Shown here piece by piece: positions 15,917 to 25,515 of a DNA stretch of 64,000 nt. Under the pieces are notes generated by a model that saw only the letters and a list, made by a program, of their open reading frames with translations, did not search any database and was not told where the DNA came from. The number at the start of each line of letters is the position of its first letter. The stretch's first letter is position 1. The DNA is from Nocardia aurantia (GTDB taxonomy: Bacteria > Actinomycetota > Actinomycetes > Mycobacteriales > Mycobacteriaceae): the NCBI RefSeq assembly GCF_009604425.1, contig NZ_WEGI01000002.1, positions 434,001-498,000 on the forward strand, in the 5' to 3' direction. A program made the position numbers and the translations under genes.

Positions 15917-18900
15917 TCAGGCGCCGGCCTTCTCGACCGTGACCCGGACGCCGCCCGCCACCTCGGTGGCGCCCGGTCCGGCCGCACCGAATGTCAGTGT
16001 GGTGGCGAGGATTTCGCCGGCGATCAGGTCGCGATGGGTCTGTGCCCAGGTGGTGAACTCGGCCGGGACCTCCAGGACCACGGTGATCCGGTCGGAAACC
16101 TCCAGGCCCAGCGACTTCCGGGTCTCCTGCAGATCGCGGATCAGGTCGCGGGCCCAGCCCTCGGCCTCCAGTTCCTCGGTGACCTCCGAATTCAGCACCA
16201 CCAGACCGGCATTGCCGGGCAGGGCGGCGGTGGACTCGGGTTCGGCGGCGACCAGGCGCTGGGTGTACTCCTCCGGCAGGAGCGTGATCCCGGCCGCGCT
16301 GACCACGCCCTCGGGGCTCTCGGACCACTGGCCCGCCTTGACCGCCTTGATCACCGTCTGCACCTCCTTGCCGAGGCGCGGGCCGGCGGCGCGGGCGTTG
16401 ACGGCGAGTTCGAAGCGGCCGTGCGCGGCGACGTCGGTGGTCAGGTCGACCCGCTTGACATTCACCTCGTCGGCGACCAGATCCACGAAGGGGCGCAACC
16501 GATCCGCGTCCGGCGCGGCGATGGTCAGCTCGGACAGCGGCAGCCGCACCCGCAGGTTCCGCGCCTTGCGCAGGCCCAGGGCCGTCGAGCACACCGAACG
16601 CACCTCGTCCATCGCCGTCACCAGCTCCGGATCGTGCGGCAGCGCATCGGATTCCGGCCAGTCGGTGAGGTGCACCGAGCGCTCGCCGGTGAGGCCGCGC
16701 CAGATCACCTCGGTGATCAGCGGCAACAGCGGGGCCGCGAGCCGCGACGTCACCTCCAGCACGGTGTGCAGGGTGTCGACCGCGTCCCGGTCCTCCGCCC
16801 AGAACCGCGAACGTGACCGGCGCACATACCAATTGGTGAGCGCGTCGGCGAAGGTGCGCAGTTCGTCGCAGGCGGTCGCGATGTCGTAGACCTCCAGCGC
16901 CTCGGTCATGACGTCGCGGGTGGCCGCCAGCTTCGCGAGGATGTAGCGGTCCAGCACGTGGGGCGAATCCGTCCGCCACGTACCGGGTTCCGAGGCGTAC
17001 AGCTGCAGGAAGGTCCACGCGTTCCACAGCGGTCGCAGCGCCTGGCCGACACCCTCGCGGATGCCGCGCTCGGTGACGATCAGGTTGCCCCCGCGCAGCA
17101 CCGGCGAGGCCATCAGGAACCAGCGCATGGCGTCGGAGCCGTCGCGGTCGAAGACCTCGTTGACGTCCGGGTAGTTGCCCTTCGACTTCGACATCTTCAT
17201 GCCGTCGTCGCCGAGCACGATGCCGTGCGCGATCACCGAGGAGAACGCGGGCCGGTCGAACAGTGCGGTCGCCATCACGTGCAGGTTGTAGAACCAGCCG
17301 CGGGTCTGACCGTTGTACTCGACAATGAAGTCACCCGGGTTGTGCGGACGGACAACGGAAGTCCCCGAGGTCTCCGATGTGACGGCTCCGCCGTCGAACC
17401 ACTCCTTGTTCTCGAACGGGTAGTGCACCTGCGCATAGGGCATCGACCCGGACTCGAACCAGCAGTCCAGCACCTCGGGCGTCCGGCGCATCATCGACTT
17501 GCCGGTCGGGTCATCGGGATTCGGCCGCACCAGTTCGTCGATGCCGGGCCGGTGCAGATCGGCCGGGCGCACGCCGAAGTCGCGCTCCAGCTGGTCCAGC
17601 GAGCCGTACACGTCGACCCTGGGATAGGCCGGATCGTCGGAGATCCAGACGGGAATCGGCGCGCCCCAGTAGCGATTACGGCTGATGTTCCAGTCGCGCG
17701 CGTTCTCCAGCCACTTGCCGAACTGGCCGTCGCGGATGTGGTCCGGTACCCAGGTGATCTGCTTGTTCAGCTCGACCATGCGGTCGCGGAAGGTGGTGAC
17801 CGCGACGAACCAGGACGGCACCGCCATGTAGATCAGCGGCCGGCCCGAGCGCCAGCTGTGCGGGTAGGAGTGCTCGATCGTCTCGTGCCGCAACAGTTTT
17901 CCGGCGGCCTTGAGATCCTTGATGATGACCGGGTTGGCGTCGAACACCATCAGGCCCTCGTACGGCGGCACCATCGAGGTGAACTTGCCGCCCTGGTCCA
18001 GCGGCTGTACCAGCTCGATGTCGTGCTCGACGCAGACGGCCATGTCCTCCTCACCGAAAGCCGGTGCAAGGTGGACGATTCCGGTGCCGGAGTCGGTGGT
18101 CACGTAGTCGGCCGTGAGCACCCGATGCGAATTCGGGTGTCCGGCGAAGAAATCGAACGGTGGCGTGTAGCGCAGACCGGCAAGCGCCGCGCCGACATGT
18201 TCGGACAACACCTCGACCTCGTCGCCGAGTTCGCGCGCGTAGTGCGAAACCCGTTCGGTGGCGAGCAGATAACGCTTGCCGTCCCGGCCGCGCACCTGGG
18301 CGTAGGTGATATCGGGATGCACCGCGATCGCGAGGTTCGACGGCAGGGTCCACGGAGTGGTGGTCCAGATCAATGCCTGGACCCCGTCGAGTTCGTGCAG
18401 CGGATGATCCTCCGGCACAACGAGGGTCATGTCGACGGTGACCGCCGGATCCTGTCGCATCCGGTACGCGTCGTCGAGGCGCGCCTCCTGATTCGACAGC
18501 GGCGTCTGCTCGTACCAGCTGTACGGCAGCACCCGGAAACCCTGGTAGATGAGGCCCTTGTCGTACAGCGACTTGAAGGCCCACAGCACCGACTCCATGA
18601 AGTCGATGTCCAGTGTCTTGTAATCGTTGTCGAAGTCGACCCAGCGGGCCTGACGTGTCACATAGGTGCGCCACTCGTCGGTGTACCGCAGAACGGACCT
18701 TTTGCACGCGGCATTGAATTCCGCGAGACCCATGGCATCGATCTGTGATTTGTCCGTGATACCGAGCTGCTTCTCGGCCTCGATTTCCGCGGGCAGGCCG
18801 TGGGTGTCCCAGCCGAATCGCCGCTCGACCTTCTTGCCGCGCATGGTCTGGAAACGCGGGATCAAATCCTTCACGTATCCGGTGAGCAGGTGCCCGTAAT

Positions 18901-19108
18901 GCGGCAACCCGTTGGCGAAGGGGGGTCCGTCGTAGAAGACGAACTCGTCACGGCCGCTGCGGTTGTCGATACTGGCCTGGAAGGTGCCGTCGGCGGCCCA
19001 GTAGTCGAGTACCAGTCGCTCCAGATCGGGGAACGACACCTGGCCGCCCTCGCCGAGATCCACTCGGGGGTAGGCAGAGCCGACAAGTGTGGGGGTTTCG
19101 TCCGCCAT
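15917..19108 (-). CDS. ileS: Isoleucyl-tRNA synthetase, eukaryotic-like type 2
   Basis: Charges tRNA-Ile; class I synthetase, 1063 residues. HIGH-equivalent PHYGH at 69-73, editing domain near 210-420, KMSKS at 638-642 in KMSKSKGN, and an anticodon-binding domain afterwards. The segment [20 protein letters not shown] followed by [11 protein letters not shown] is the pattern of the eukaryotic-like IleRS2 group, which in known members resists mupirocin; resistance here is inference. Expression is probably controlled by the T-box leader upstream. Same strand as, and downstream of, the division cluster, as in relatives where ileS is near wag31. Confidence 0.98.
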   Translation of the reverse strand: MADETPTLVGSAYPRVDLGEGGQVSFPDLERLVLDYWAADGTFQASIDNRSGRDEFVFYDGPPFANGLPHYGHLLTGYVKDLIPRFQTMRGKKVERRFGWDTHGLPAEIEAEKQLGITDKSQIDAMGLAEFNAACKRSVLRYTDEWRTYVTRQARWVDFDNDYKTLDIDFMESVLWAFKSLYDKGLIYQGFRVLPYSWYEQTPLSNQEARLDDAYRMRQDPAVTVDMTLVVPEDHPLHELDGVQALIWTTTPWTLPSNLAIAVHPDITYAQVRGRDGKRYLLATERVSHYARELGDEVEVLSEHVGAALAGLRYTPPFDFFAGHPNSHRVLTADYVTTDSGTGIVHLAPAFGEEDMAVCVEHDIELVQPLDQGGKFTSMVPPYEGLMVFDANPVIIKDLKAAGKLLRHETIEHSYPHSWRSGRPLIYMAVPSWFVAVTTFRDRMVELNKQITWVPDHIRDGQFGKWLENARDWNISRNRYWGAPIPVWISDDPAYPRVDVYGSLDQLERDFGVRPADLHRPGIDELVRPNPDDPTGKSMMRRTPEVLDCWFESGSMPYAQVHYPFENKEWFDGGAVTSETSGTSVVRPHNPGDFIVEYNGQTRGWFYNLHVMATALFDRPAFSSVIAHGIVLGDDGMKMSKSKGNYPDVNEVFDRDGSDAMRWFLMASPVLRGGNLIVTERGIREGVGQALRPLWNAWTFLQLYASEPGTWRTDSPHVLDRYILAKLAATRDVMTEALEVYDIATACDELRTFADALTNWYVRRSRSRFWAEDRDAVDTLHTVLEVTSRLAAPLLPLITEVIWRGLTGERSVHLTDWPESDALPHDPELVTAMDEVRSVCSTALGLRKARNLRVRLPLSELTIAAPDADRLRPFVDLVADEVNVKRVDLTTDVAAHGRFELAVNARAAGPRLGKEVQTVIKAVKAGQWSESPEGVVSAAGITLLPEEYTQRLVAAEPESTAALPGNAGLVVLNSEVTEELEAEGWARDLIRDLQETRKSLGLEVSDRITVVLEVPAEFTTWAQTHRDLIAGEILATTLTFGAAGPGATEVAGGVRVTVEKAGA

Positions 19109-19129
19109 CGCTGGCTGTGGTCTCCTCGT

Positions 19130-19400
19130 GCCGGCGCCGCCGCGGCGGATGCCGCTCGACGACGCATGGTTTCGGTCACGGGGACGACGACGGCGCGCGT
19201 GCGCCGGAACCGCGGTACCACCCCGCTTGCCCGGTCCCTCGGGATGTCCGAGCTCGCCGGGCCGCTTCGTTCGCGAGCTGTGACGGGCTCACCCGTTCGG
19301 TTCTACTGGATGCCCGAGCCCTCGCGGGCGCCGATACATCGTTCTTCCGAAGGCTCCCCGGTGATGGCCGGATCTCCGCCGCTACTTCCGATCACTATCT
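19130..19400 (-). promoter_or_regulatory. T-box riboswitch of ileS
   Basis: The leader contains the T-box core GGGGTGGTACCGCG (minus strand, 19224-19211), flanked by GGGACC and GGTTCC (19238-19233 and 19211-19206) that can pair as the antisequestrator stem. Near the 5' end a short hairpin CCGG-CCATCA-CCGG shows ATC at 19365-19363 in its terminal loop, the isoleucine specifier followed by A. A specifier in the loop of a very short stem I is the pattern known for actinobacterial ileS T-boxes, which act on translation initiation. The SD GAGGAG lies between the T-box and the start codon. Outer limits are approximate. Confidence 0.9.
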
Positions 19401-19406
19401 GGTTTG

Positions 19407-19412
19407 ATTGTA
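19407..19412 (-). promoter_or_regulatory. Probable ileS promoter -10 element
   Basis: TACAAT on the minus strand, about 300 bp upstream of the ileS start and directly ahead of the T-box stem I, which fits a transcript starting near 19400. The -35 is less clear: CTGACAAA lies 18-20 bp further upstream. Confidence 0.6.
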
Positions 19413-19476
19413 GCCACCGCGGGCAACCCATTTGTCAGGCCGGGTGGCAGCGTGGCGACCGGGACGGGCAGCACCG

Positions 19477-19674
19477 TCAGCGTTTGGCATGCCGGCCGGG
19501 TCCGACCGGAGAATCCTCGGTCTCGCGCGTCGACAGCGCGCTCACCAGCAGCAGCACGGCGCCGGCTACGCATACGACGATGCACCCCCACGCCCACACC
19601 ACCGAACCGGTGGTCAGCGCGGTCACCAGCAATGCGAAACCGATCGCGGCCAGTACGAGCGTCAGGACGAGCAT
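19477..19674 (-). CDS. Small two-helix membrane protein, unknown function
   Basis: 65 residues from the ATG at 19674, which is preceded by AGGGGGTG; a GTG two codons upstream is also possible. Two hydrophobic helices (about 2-22 and 27-47) are followed by a charged tail (STRETEDSPVGPGRHAKR). No family recognised. It lies between wag31 and the ileS promoter on the same strand. Confidence 0.65.
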   Translation of the reverse strand: MLVLTLVLAAIGFALLVTALTTGSVVWAWGCIVVCVAGAVLLLVSALSTRETEDSPVGPGRHAKR

Positions 19675-19692
19675 GGTCACCCCCTAGGCGGG

Positions 19693-19711
19693 CCTCGGCG
19701 TCCAGCCGAGG
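19693..19711 (-). terminator. Short hairpin after wag31
   Basis: CCTCGGC and GCCGAGG, 7-bp perfect arms with a 5-nt loop, about 80 bp past the wag31 stop. No T-run; a weak terminator or the leader structure of the next small gene. Confidence 0.35.
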
Positions 19712-19787
19712 ACAATCGACCATGGCACTCTGCCGCCACTTCCCGCCGGGGAGGGGTCCCGGGGAAAGGGCAGAGCCCGTACCGATT

Positions 19788-20624
19788 CTACTTGCCGCCC
19801 TTGCCGAATCCGGCCGACGCGTGGCTCGAGCCCATGCCGTCGAACGCGTCGCCGCCGTCGACCGGCACCGCCGAACCGCGGTTCTCCAGCTCCTCGAGCT
19901 GCGACTCCAGGTAGGACTTCAGCCGCACCCGGTACTCCCGCTCGAACGTCTTGAGCTGCTCGATCCGGCTCTCCAGCACGCTGCGCTGCTGGGTGATGGT
20001 GGCCATGATCTCGGTGTGCTTGCGCTCGGCGTCGGCCTGCAACGTGTCGGCCTTCTCCTTGGCCTGCCGCAACTGGCTGTCCGACCGGTTCTGCGCGTCC
20101 GACAGCAGCGCCTCGGACTTCTGCCGGGCCTCACCGACCATCGCGTCGGAACGGGTGCGAGCCTCGCTGACCAGGCGCTCGGAATTGGCCCGGGCATTGG
20201 CGAGCAGCTGCTCGGCCTCGGTCTTCGCATCGCTGGTGAGCCGGTCCGCCATCTCCTGGGCGAGGCTCAGCACCTTGGCGGCCTGCAGATTGGCGTCCGC
20301 GGCGCCGACATCCTTGGGCGCCGGAGGCGGGGCCATCGGCATGGGGGCCGGCTGCGGGACGGGGACCGGTTTGGGCGGCTCCGGCTGGGGGGGGACCGGT
20401 TTCACCGCCTGCGGCGCCGGGCGCGGGGCCTTCTTGGCCTCGGACAGTTCGGCATCCAACTCGGCAACCCGCTGGCGCAGGTCCGCGTTTTCTTCGATGA
20501 GGCGTGAGAGCTCCTGCTCCACCAGATCGAGGAAGGCGTCGACCTCGTCCTCGTTGTAGCCGCGCTTCCCGATCGGCGGTTTGCTGAACGCGACGTTGTG
20601 CACATCGGCTGGGGTCAGCGGCAT
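19788..20624 (-). CDS. wag31: Polar growth scaffold DivIVA/Wag31
   Basis: Coiled-coil protein that marks cell poles and directs tip growth. 278 residues. The conserved membrane-binding start [20 protein letters not shown] and [18 protein letters not shown] are at 1-38, with a first coiled coil to about 64, a Pro-rich linker (66-103) and a second long Ala/Glu/Arg-rich coiled coil (105-255). In M. tuberculosis Wag31 is phosphorylated by PknA/PknB near residue 73; the equivalent linker here lacks an obvious Thr. Last gene of the division cluster in transcription order, separated from yggT by 74 bp that contain duplicated AGATCTAGC motifs. Confidence 0.97.
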   Translation of the reverse strand: MPLTPADVHNVAFSKPPIGKRGYNEDEVDAFLDLVEQELSRLIEENADLRQRVAELDAELSEAKKAPRPAPQAVKPVPPQPEPPKPVPVPQPAPMPMAPPPAPKDVGAADANLQAAKVLSLAQEMADRLTSDAKTEAEQLLANARANSERLVSEARTRSDAMVGEARQKSEALLSDAQNRSDSQLRQAKEKADTLQADAERKHTEIMATITQQRSVLESRIEQLKTFEREYRVRLKSYLESQLEELENRGSAVPVDGGDAFDGMGSSHASAGFGKGGK

Positions 20625-20651
20625 GGACGGATCCCTTCACGCTTCGTACGG

Positions 20652-20673
20652 AGATCTAGCGGTTAGATCTAGC
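20652..20673. promoter_or_regulatory. Direct repeat in the wag31 leader
   Basis: AGATCTAGC occurs twice (20652-20660 and 20665-20673) with a 13-bp period, 28 bp upstream of the wag31 start. Each copy contains the palindrome AGATCT. Possible operator; no regulator can be named. Confidence 0.4.
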
Positions 20674-20698
20674 AAGCTTTTCCTCACTGCCCATTCTG

Positions 20699-21001
20699 TC
20701 ACACCGGGGCTACCGGCTGCCCGAGCCTGCTGGTGATCGACATGAGGATGAAGACAATGAATATCAGGACCATAATCGAGAGATCCAGGCGAATTCCTCC
20801 CAAGTTGACTGGCGGTATCAACCGCCTCAGGAGTTTCACCGGAGGGTCCGTGATCGAGAAGACGACCTCGAGCACGACCACCACGACGCCGCGCGGATGC
20901 CAGTCGCGCGCGAAGCTACGGATGAACTCGACGACGATTCGGCCGATCAGCAGCAGCCAGAAGAAGAAGAGTACGTAGTACAGCACCAGGAACAGGGCCA
21001 C
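20699..21001 (-). CDS. YggT-family membrane protein
   Basis: 100 residues from a GTG at 21001, giving MALFLVLYYVLFFFWLLLIG; longer frames add an Arg-rich N-terminus without similarity. Two membrane helices (about 2-22 and 71-92) flank the conserved cytoplasmic stretch EVVFSITDPPVKLLRRLIPP, the YggT signature. In actinobacteria and firmicutes it sits between sepF and divIVA, as here; a role in division or osmotic response has been proposed but is not settled. Confidence 0.92.
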   Translation of the reverse strand: MALFLVLYYVLFFFWLLLIGRIVVEFIRSFARDWHPRGVVVVVLEVVFSITDPPVKLLRRLIPPVNLGGIRLDLSIMVLIFIVFILMSITSRLGQPVAPV

Positions 21002-21107
21002 GGGTCCACTCTGCCTCAGAATCGGTGTCCTGCAAACTCCCCGCGCCGCGACCGGGCGCGCCACGGCGGCGCGCCGGGGCGCCGCCGGGCCCGTCGGCGC
21101 AGGTGAG

Positions 21108-21133
21108 CCCCCGGGTCCTGGTGGCCCCGGGGG
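21108..21133 (-). terminator. GC hairpin after sepF
   Basis: CCCCCGGG at 21108-21115 pairs with CCCGGGGG at 21126-21133 around a 10-nt loop, about 20 bp past the sepF stop. No T-run follows on the minus strand, so it may only attenuate transcription into yggT and wag31. Confidence 0.4.
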
Positions 21134-21151
21134 TTGTGTCCGACCTGTGAA

Positions 21152-22009
21152 TTACTTCTGGTTGTAGAACCCGGTCTCGGCGATGCGGCGGCGCTCCTCG
21201 GCCGATACGTCGACATCCGCCGGTGAGAGGAGGAACACCTTCGTGGCCACCTTGTCGAAGGAGCCGCGCAGCGCGAACGCCAGACCCGCGGCGAAGTCGA
21301 CCAGGCGCCGGGCGTCGGCGTTGGACATCTCCACCAGGTCCATGATCACCGGGGTACCGTCGCGGAAGCGCTCACCGATGATGGCGGCCTCGGCGTACGT
21401 ACGCGGACGCAGGGTCGTGATCTTGGACAAGGGCCCACCCTCCTCGGCGAACGCGGGAGTGCGGCGCGGCGTCGGCTCGTAGCGGGCGCGCTCCTCCAGT
21501 CGCCGTTCTTCCAACCGGCGCTCGGCCTCGGGATCGACCGCCAGGGCGCCGTGCGTGGTGCCGCGCACCACCGGCGCGCTGCCACCCGGCCGATCGACCG
21601 GCCGGCTCGGGCGCGCGGCCGGCACCGCCTCGATCCGCGCGGGGCGCCGGGCCGGGTCGTACCGGTCGCTCGGGTACGGATCGTCGCCGAACTCGCGTCG
21701 GGCGCCGGTGTAGCCGGGCTGATACGAGTCCTGGTAGGCGGATTCGGGGTAGCCGGACTCGTCCGCGTAGCGGCCGGGCCGGCCCGCGCCCTCGTACCGG
21801 GGCTCGCCGTACTCACGGCCGCGGTGCGGCCCACGGTCGTCCACGCGGTGCGGCGCACGGTCGTCCACCCGCCGCGGCCCACGATCGTCGGCACTGCGCG
21901 GACCACGCTCGTCGACGGTACGCGGTGCGCGGTCGTCGACGTAATCGTCTTCGTATTCCTCGAGCGGAACCATGCCGAAGTACGCCTTGAACCTGTGCAG
22001 CGTGCTCAT
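21152..22009 (-). CDS. sepF: Cell division protein SepF
   Basis: Membrane anchor for FtsZ. 285 residues, longer than the usual 150-240. The N-terminal amphipathic membrane-targeting segment [15 protein letters not shown] is present, then a long acidic/basic linker with five 8-residue repeats at 24-63 and Tyr/Asp-rich sequence, then the SepF core at about 195-275 ([50 protein letters not shown]). The core holds the FtsZ-binding and dimer surfaces in known structures. Upstream on the strand is yggS, about 105 bp away. Confidence 0.97.
   Translation of the reverse strand: MSTLHRFKAYFGMVPLEEYEDDYVDDRAPRTVDERGPRSADDRGPRRVDDRAPHRVDDRGPHRGREYGEPRYEGAGRPGRYADESGYPESAYQDSYQPGYTGARREFGDDPYPSDRYDPARRPARIEAVPAARPSRPVDRPGGSAPVVRGTTHGALAVDPEAERRLEERRLEERARYEPTPRRTPAFAEEGGPLSKITTLRPRTYAEAAIIGERFRDGTPVIMDLVEMSNADARRLVDFAAGLAFALRGSFDKVATKVFLLSPADVDVSAEERRRIAETGFYNQK
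21821..21940 (-). repeat. 24-bp coding repeat in the sepF linker
   Basis: Five tandem 24-bp units encode [32 protein letters not shown] and VDDRGPHR (SepF residues 24-63). The units are charged and likely disordered, lengthening the tether between the membrane helix and the core. Confidence 0.85.
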
Positions 22010-22114
22010 CCTGGTCGACCTTCCTCCGGCCCCCGGCTGCCTGGGGTGTTGAAGTCCTGCGCAATACTCGCCAGTCCCAGCATATGTTTCGAATGTGACT
22101 GATGAGGTTGTTTG

Positions 22115-22888
22115 CTACTGCGAGGTTATCGGTCGACTGCCCATGAGGGCAGTACCGACACGCACGCAGGTCGAGCCGTGGTCTATCGCGACCTCCAAAT
22201 CTCCGCTCATCCCGGCCGACAACTCGGTCGCTCCGGGATGAGCATCCAGTAGCCGCGCGTGGATTCCGGCGAGCCGCGCGAACTCCGGCTCGGGGTCGGT
22301 ATCCAGCGGCGGAATCGCCATCAGGCCTGCCAGCTGCAGGTTTTCGGCGCCCTCGACCAGGTCGGCGAGGGCGGCCAGATCGGCCGGCGCGACGCCGCCC
22401 CGGCCCGGATCGCGGTTCAGGCTCACTTGCAGCAACACCCGCAGCGGACCGTCCCGGTGACCTGCGTCACGGGCAGCGGAAACGCCCTGGTCGAGGGCGA
22501 TTGCCAGCCGTTCGCTGTCCACGGAATGCACCGCTGCCGCCCAGCGCGCGACCGATTTCGCCTTGTTGCGCTGCACACTGCCGATCATGTGCCAGCGGAT
22601 CGGTGAGAGACCGCTCAGTCGGTCCGCTTTGGCGGCCGCCTCCTGTTCGCGCGATTCGCCGAATTCCCGGCGGCCCAGGTGATAGAGGATTTCGATATCC
22701 GAGGCCGGAAAGAATTTCGTGACAGGAAGTAATTGCACGCTCGCGGCATCGCGTCCGGCGGCCCGGCAGGCCGCCGCGATCCGGTCCAGCAGGCCGGTCA
22801 GAGCCGCGGTGAGCTCGGCGGTACGGTCCGCCGCGGGAGCGGCGGCCACCGGCCCCCGGGCGGCCGCGGGACCGGATCCGGTGGTCAT
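22115..22888 (-). CDS. yggS: PLP homeostasis protein, YggS/PLPBP family
   Basis: Binds pyridoxal phosphate and buffers its supply; no enzymatic activity is known for the family. 257 residues with about 20 extra Ala/Pro-rich N-terminal residues. The PLP lysine is Lys58 in LPVTKFFP. Further signatures are EFGESREQE, WHMIGSVQRNKA, LAGLMAIPP and LSAGMSGDLEVAIDHGSTCVRVGTALMG, the phosphate-binding end. Its ATG overlaps the pgeF stop (4 bp), implying coupling. Confidence 0.95.
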   Translation of the reverse strand: MTTGSGPAAARGPVAAAPAADRTAELTAALTGLLDRIAAACRAAGRDAASVQLLPVTKFFPASDIEILYHLGRREFGESREQEAAAKADRLSGLSPIRWHMIGSVQRNKAKSVARWAAAVHSVDSERLAIALDQGVSAARDAGHRDGPLRVLLQVSLNRDPGRGGVAPADLAALADLVEGAENLQLAGLMAIPPLDTDPEPEFARLAGIHARLLDAHPGATELSAGMSGDLEVAIDHGSTCVRVGTALMGSRPITSQ

Positions 22889-23673
22889 AGCGCGGGCTCC
22901 CCCGGCGTGACGTACTCCATCCAGACGACTCCGGCGATCCGGCCGGTCGGCGCGGAACGGCGATGACTGAACAGCGTCCGGTCCTCGATGGTGCAGCGCG
23001 GGTCGATCGCGATCGCGCCGACGCCGGCCTCCGTCAGCTGCCGGTGGATACCCGCCCGCAGATCCAGGCCGGGGGTGCCCTTCGCCGTGGTGGTGGCGCT
23101 ACCGGGCAGATGCTCCTCGACATCGGCGCGCATCGCGGCGGGTACCTCGTACTGCCGCCCGCTCGCCGCCGGGCCCAGGAAAGCGCCGATCCGCTCCGGT
23201 TTCGCGCCGACCGACCGCATCGCCTCCAGCACCCGCGGCACGATGCCGATCCGCGCGCCCACCCGGCCCGCGTGCACGGCCGCGATCACGCCGGCCTCGT
23301 CGTCGGACAGCAGCAGCGGGACGCAGTCGGCACTCAGCACCACCAGCGCCAGGTCCGGCGTCGTGGTCACCAGCGCGTCGGTGACGGGTACGGCCTCCGG
23401 CCGGGGGCCGTCCACGATCTCCACGTTGCGGCCGTGGACCTGCTCCATCCAGACCAGGCGGTCCGGCGCGAGGCCGATGCCCTCGGCCAGCCGGATCCGA
23501 TTGCGCCGTACGGCCTCCGGGTCGTCGCCGACGTGATCACCGAGATTGAACGAGTCGTACGGGGCCCGCGAGAACCCGCCCGCCCGCGTGGTGGTCACCC
23601 GGCGGGTGCGGACCTGCCGGTCCGCACGCTCGCCCGATCGGTCGTGCACGTCGACGCCTCCGGATCTGGTCAC
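22885..23673 (-). CDS. pgeF: Purine nucleoside phosphorylase / editing factor PgeF (YfiH)
   Basis: Multicopper-oxidase-like fold; members have purine nucleoside phosphorylase activity or remove wrongly inserted L-Ser from muropeptide precursors, which would fit this cluster. 262 residues from the GTG at 23673, chosen because GGAGGGGA stands just before it. Catalytic zinc residues are His80 (MEQVHG), Cys117 (SADCVP) and His134 (AAVHAG). The stop overlaps the yggS start. Upstream is the ftsZ terminator, so the gene probably has its own promoter in the 248-bp gap. Confidence 0.93.
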   Translation of the reverse strand: MTRSGGVDVHDRSGERADRQVRTRRVTTTRAGGFSRAPYDSFNLGDHVGDDPEAVRRNRIRLAEGIGLAPDRLVWMEQVHGRNVEIVDGPRPEAVPVTDALVTTTPDLALVVLSADCVPLLLSDDEAGVIAAVHAGRVGARIGIVPRVLEAMRSVGAKPERIGAFLGPAASGRQYEVPAAMRADVEEHLPGSATTTAKGTPGLDLRAGIHRQLTEAGVGAIAIDPRCTIEDRTLFSHRRSAPTGRIAGVVWMEYVTPGEPAL

Positions 23674-23879
23674 AGGTCCCCTCCGAGGGGCGCTCGGCGG
23701 GACGTACGGCGGGGAAGCACCCCGGTGCCATCGTGATCTGCTGTCGACTGGGACATACCCACTGTGTACCAGCAAGCACACAGCACCGCACCCGCCGAGA
23801 GTGACGTCGCACACCTTTCCGGGAAGTCGTGCGGCCGCGCGGGCCGAGGGAGGTGAATCCCGGTCGGCCACACATGAAT

Positions 23880-23908
23880 ACGCCCGCGCGGACCGGCCGC
23901 GCGGGCGT
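23880..23908 (-). terminator. ftsZ terminator hairpin
   Basis: Perfect 12-bp inverted repeat ACGCCCGCGCGG / CCGCGCGGGCGT with a 5-nt loop, 14 bp past the ftsZ stop. It divides the division operon into an ftsZ part and a pgeF-onward part. Confidence 0.75.
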
Positions 23909-23921
23909 GCTTCGGGTCGGC

Positions 23922-25160
23922 TCAGCGCCGCATGAAGGAGGGGACGTCGACGTCGTCGTCGGAATCCTCGTCCGGCGGCTGGATGTGCGAGCGCGGATTC
24001 TGCGCGACCGTGGGATCCGCACCCGGACGCGGGGTTTCGTAGGAGGGGGCCGGACCGCGGGTGACCGCCTGCGGCGGCGCGGCCGCCGGGGCCACCGCCG
24101 GAGCGGGGGCCGGGGCGGCGGATTCGCTGCCGCGCTGCTGACTCTGGCCGACCTCACCGGACCGGCCGGCGGTGAAGGTGCTGCGCGTGACGGTCTCGAC
24201 GCGGCGGGACGGGCCGGAACCGTCGAAGCCGGCCGCGATCACCGTGACCCGCACCTCGTCGCCGAGCGAATCGTCGATGACGGTACCGAAGATGATGTTC
24301 GCCTCGATGTGCGCGGCCTCCTGCACCAGCGAGGCGGCCTCGTTGATCTCGAACAGGCCGAGATCCGAACCGCCCGCGATGGACAGCAGCACGCCGTGGG
24401 CGCCGTCCATGGACGCCTCGAGCAGCGGCGAATTGATCGCCGCCTCGGCCGCTTTCACCGCCCGGCCGTCGCCGCGCGAGGAGCCGATACCCATGAGGGC
24501 CGAGCCGGCGCCGGACATGACGCTCTTGACGTCGGCGAAGTCGACGTTGATCAGGCCGGGGGTGGTGATCAGGTCGGTGATGCCCTGAACACCGTTGAGC
24601 AGCACCTCGTCGGCGGAACGGAACGCGTCCATCAGGCTGACCTGGGCGTCGCCGAGCTGTAGCAGCCGATCGTTCGGGATGACGATGAGCGTGTCGCAGG
24701 ACTCGCGCAGCGCCTGGATACCGGCCTCGGCCTGGTTGCTGCGGCGCTTGCCCTCGAACGAGAACGGGCGGGTGACCACGCCGATGGTCAGCGCGCCCAG
24801 CTTACGGGCGATGCTGGCCACCACGGGCGCGCCACCGGTACCGGTGCCACCGCCCTCACCGGCGGTGACGAAGACCATGTCGGCGCCCTTGAGCACCTCT
24901 TCGATCTCGTCCTTGTGGTCCTCGGCGGCCTTGCGCCCGACCTCCGGGTCGGCGCCGGCGCCGAGGCCGCGAGTGAGCTCGCGCCCCACGTCGAGCTTGA
25001 CATCGGCGTCACTCATGAGCAGCGCCTGCGCGTCCGTGTTGACCGCGATGAACTCGACTCCCTTGAGTCCCTGCTCGATCATCCGGTTGACGGCGTTCAC
25101 GCCGCCGCCGCCGATACCGACGACCTTGATCACAGCAAGGTAGTTGTGCGGGGGCGTCAT
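23922..25160 (-). CDS. ftsZ: Cell division GTPase FtsZ
   Basis: Tubulin homologue that forms the Z ring. 412 residues from the ATG at 25160. GTP-binding motif GGGTGTG at 103-109 in [13 protein letters not shown], the T7 loop [11 protein letters not shown] at about 204-214, a C-terminal Ala/Pro-rich linker from about 325, and the conserved tail [10 protein letters not shown] that binds SepF and other partners. The SD AGGAAGG lies about 10 nt upstream. A 355-bp leader separates it from ftsQ. Confidence 0.99.
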   Translation of the reverse strand: MTPPHNYLAVIKVVGIGGGGVNAVNRMIEQGLKGVEFIAVNTDAQALLMSDADVKLDVGRELTRGLGAGADPEVGRKAAEDHKDEIEEVLKGADMVFVTAGEGGGTGTGGAPVVASIARKLGALTIGVVTRPFSFEGKRRSNQAEAGIQALRESCDTLIVIPNDRLLQLGDAQVSLMDAFRSADEVLLNGVQGITDLITTPGLINVDFADVKSVMSGAGSALMGIGSSRGDGRAVKAAEAAINSPLLEASMDGAHGVLLSIAGGSDLGLFEINEAASLVQEAAHIEANIIFGTVIDDSLGDEVRVTVIAAGFDGSGPSRRVETVTRSTFTAGRSGEVGQSQQRGSESAAPAPAPAVAPAAAPPQAVTRGPAPSYETPRPGADPTVAQNPRSHIQPPDEDSDDDVDVPSFMRR

Positions 25161-25515
25161 GGGCTCTCGCCTTCCTTCGATCTCAAGCCTGTCGTTTTGG
25201 ATGCTCGGCACAGCGCCGACCACTTGGACGACTCGGCTGGTCCACCGGGGGTAGCCCCCCGGGCAAACCCTAAACCTCAACCATAGGGTTAGCGTTATGT
25301 CAAGTATGTGACTGGTGCGGAACGCTATTCGCACCGGTCGCAATCCGCGCGCAGGCGCGCCGAGACGAGGTCAGAATCTTGTGCGATTCATATCTCGTCA
25401 GAGCCCGCCCCGCATCGTATCGCGAACGGCCGTTCACGGCACGGTGAATCGGCCTCGGGGCGCCCGCGCGGGATCGGGGTCCTCATCGAAAACTCCGAAG
25501 GCGCAACGGTTGTCA
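25161..25515 (-). promoter_or_regulatory. ftsZ upstream region
   Basis: 355 bp without a gene, AT-richer than its surroundings. It holds a TTGACA hexamer (minus strand 25304-25299) that could be a -35, and an inverted repeat AACCCTA / TAGGGTT at 25266-25290 just downstream that could be an operator or overlap the start region. No good -10 at standard spacing was found (TATGGT and TGAGGT are the nearest). An independent ftsZ promoter is common in this group. Confidence 0.5.

Noticed and set aside
16958..18748. 596-codon plus-strand frame antisense to ileS
   Set aside because: It is the mirror of a strongly coding high-GC gene; composition is His/Arg/Val-rich without any domain.
23674..23871. 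66-residue N-terminal extension of PgeF
   Set aside because: It is Arg/Pro/Ser-rich, lacks similarity, and a strong GGAGGGGA stands before the GTG at 23673.
25161..25343. N-terminal extension of FtsZ by about 60 residues
   Set aside because: The conserved FtsZ start [20 protein letters not shown] has its own ribosome-binding site; the upstream codons are promoter sequence.
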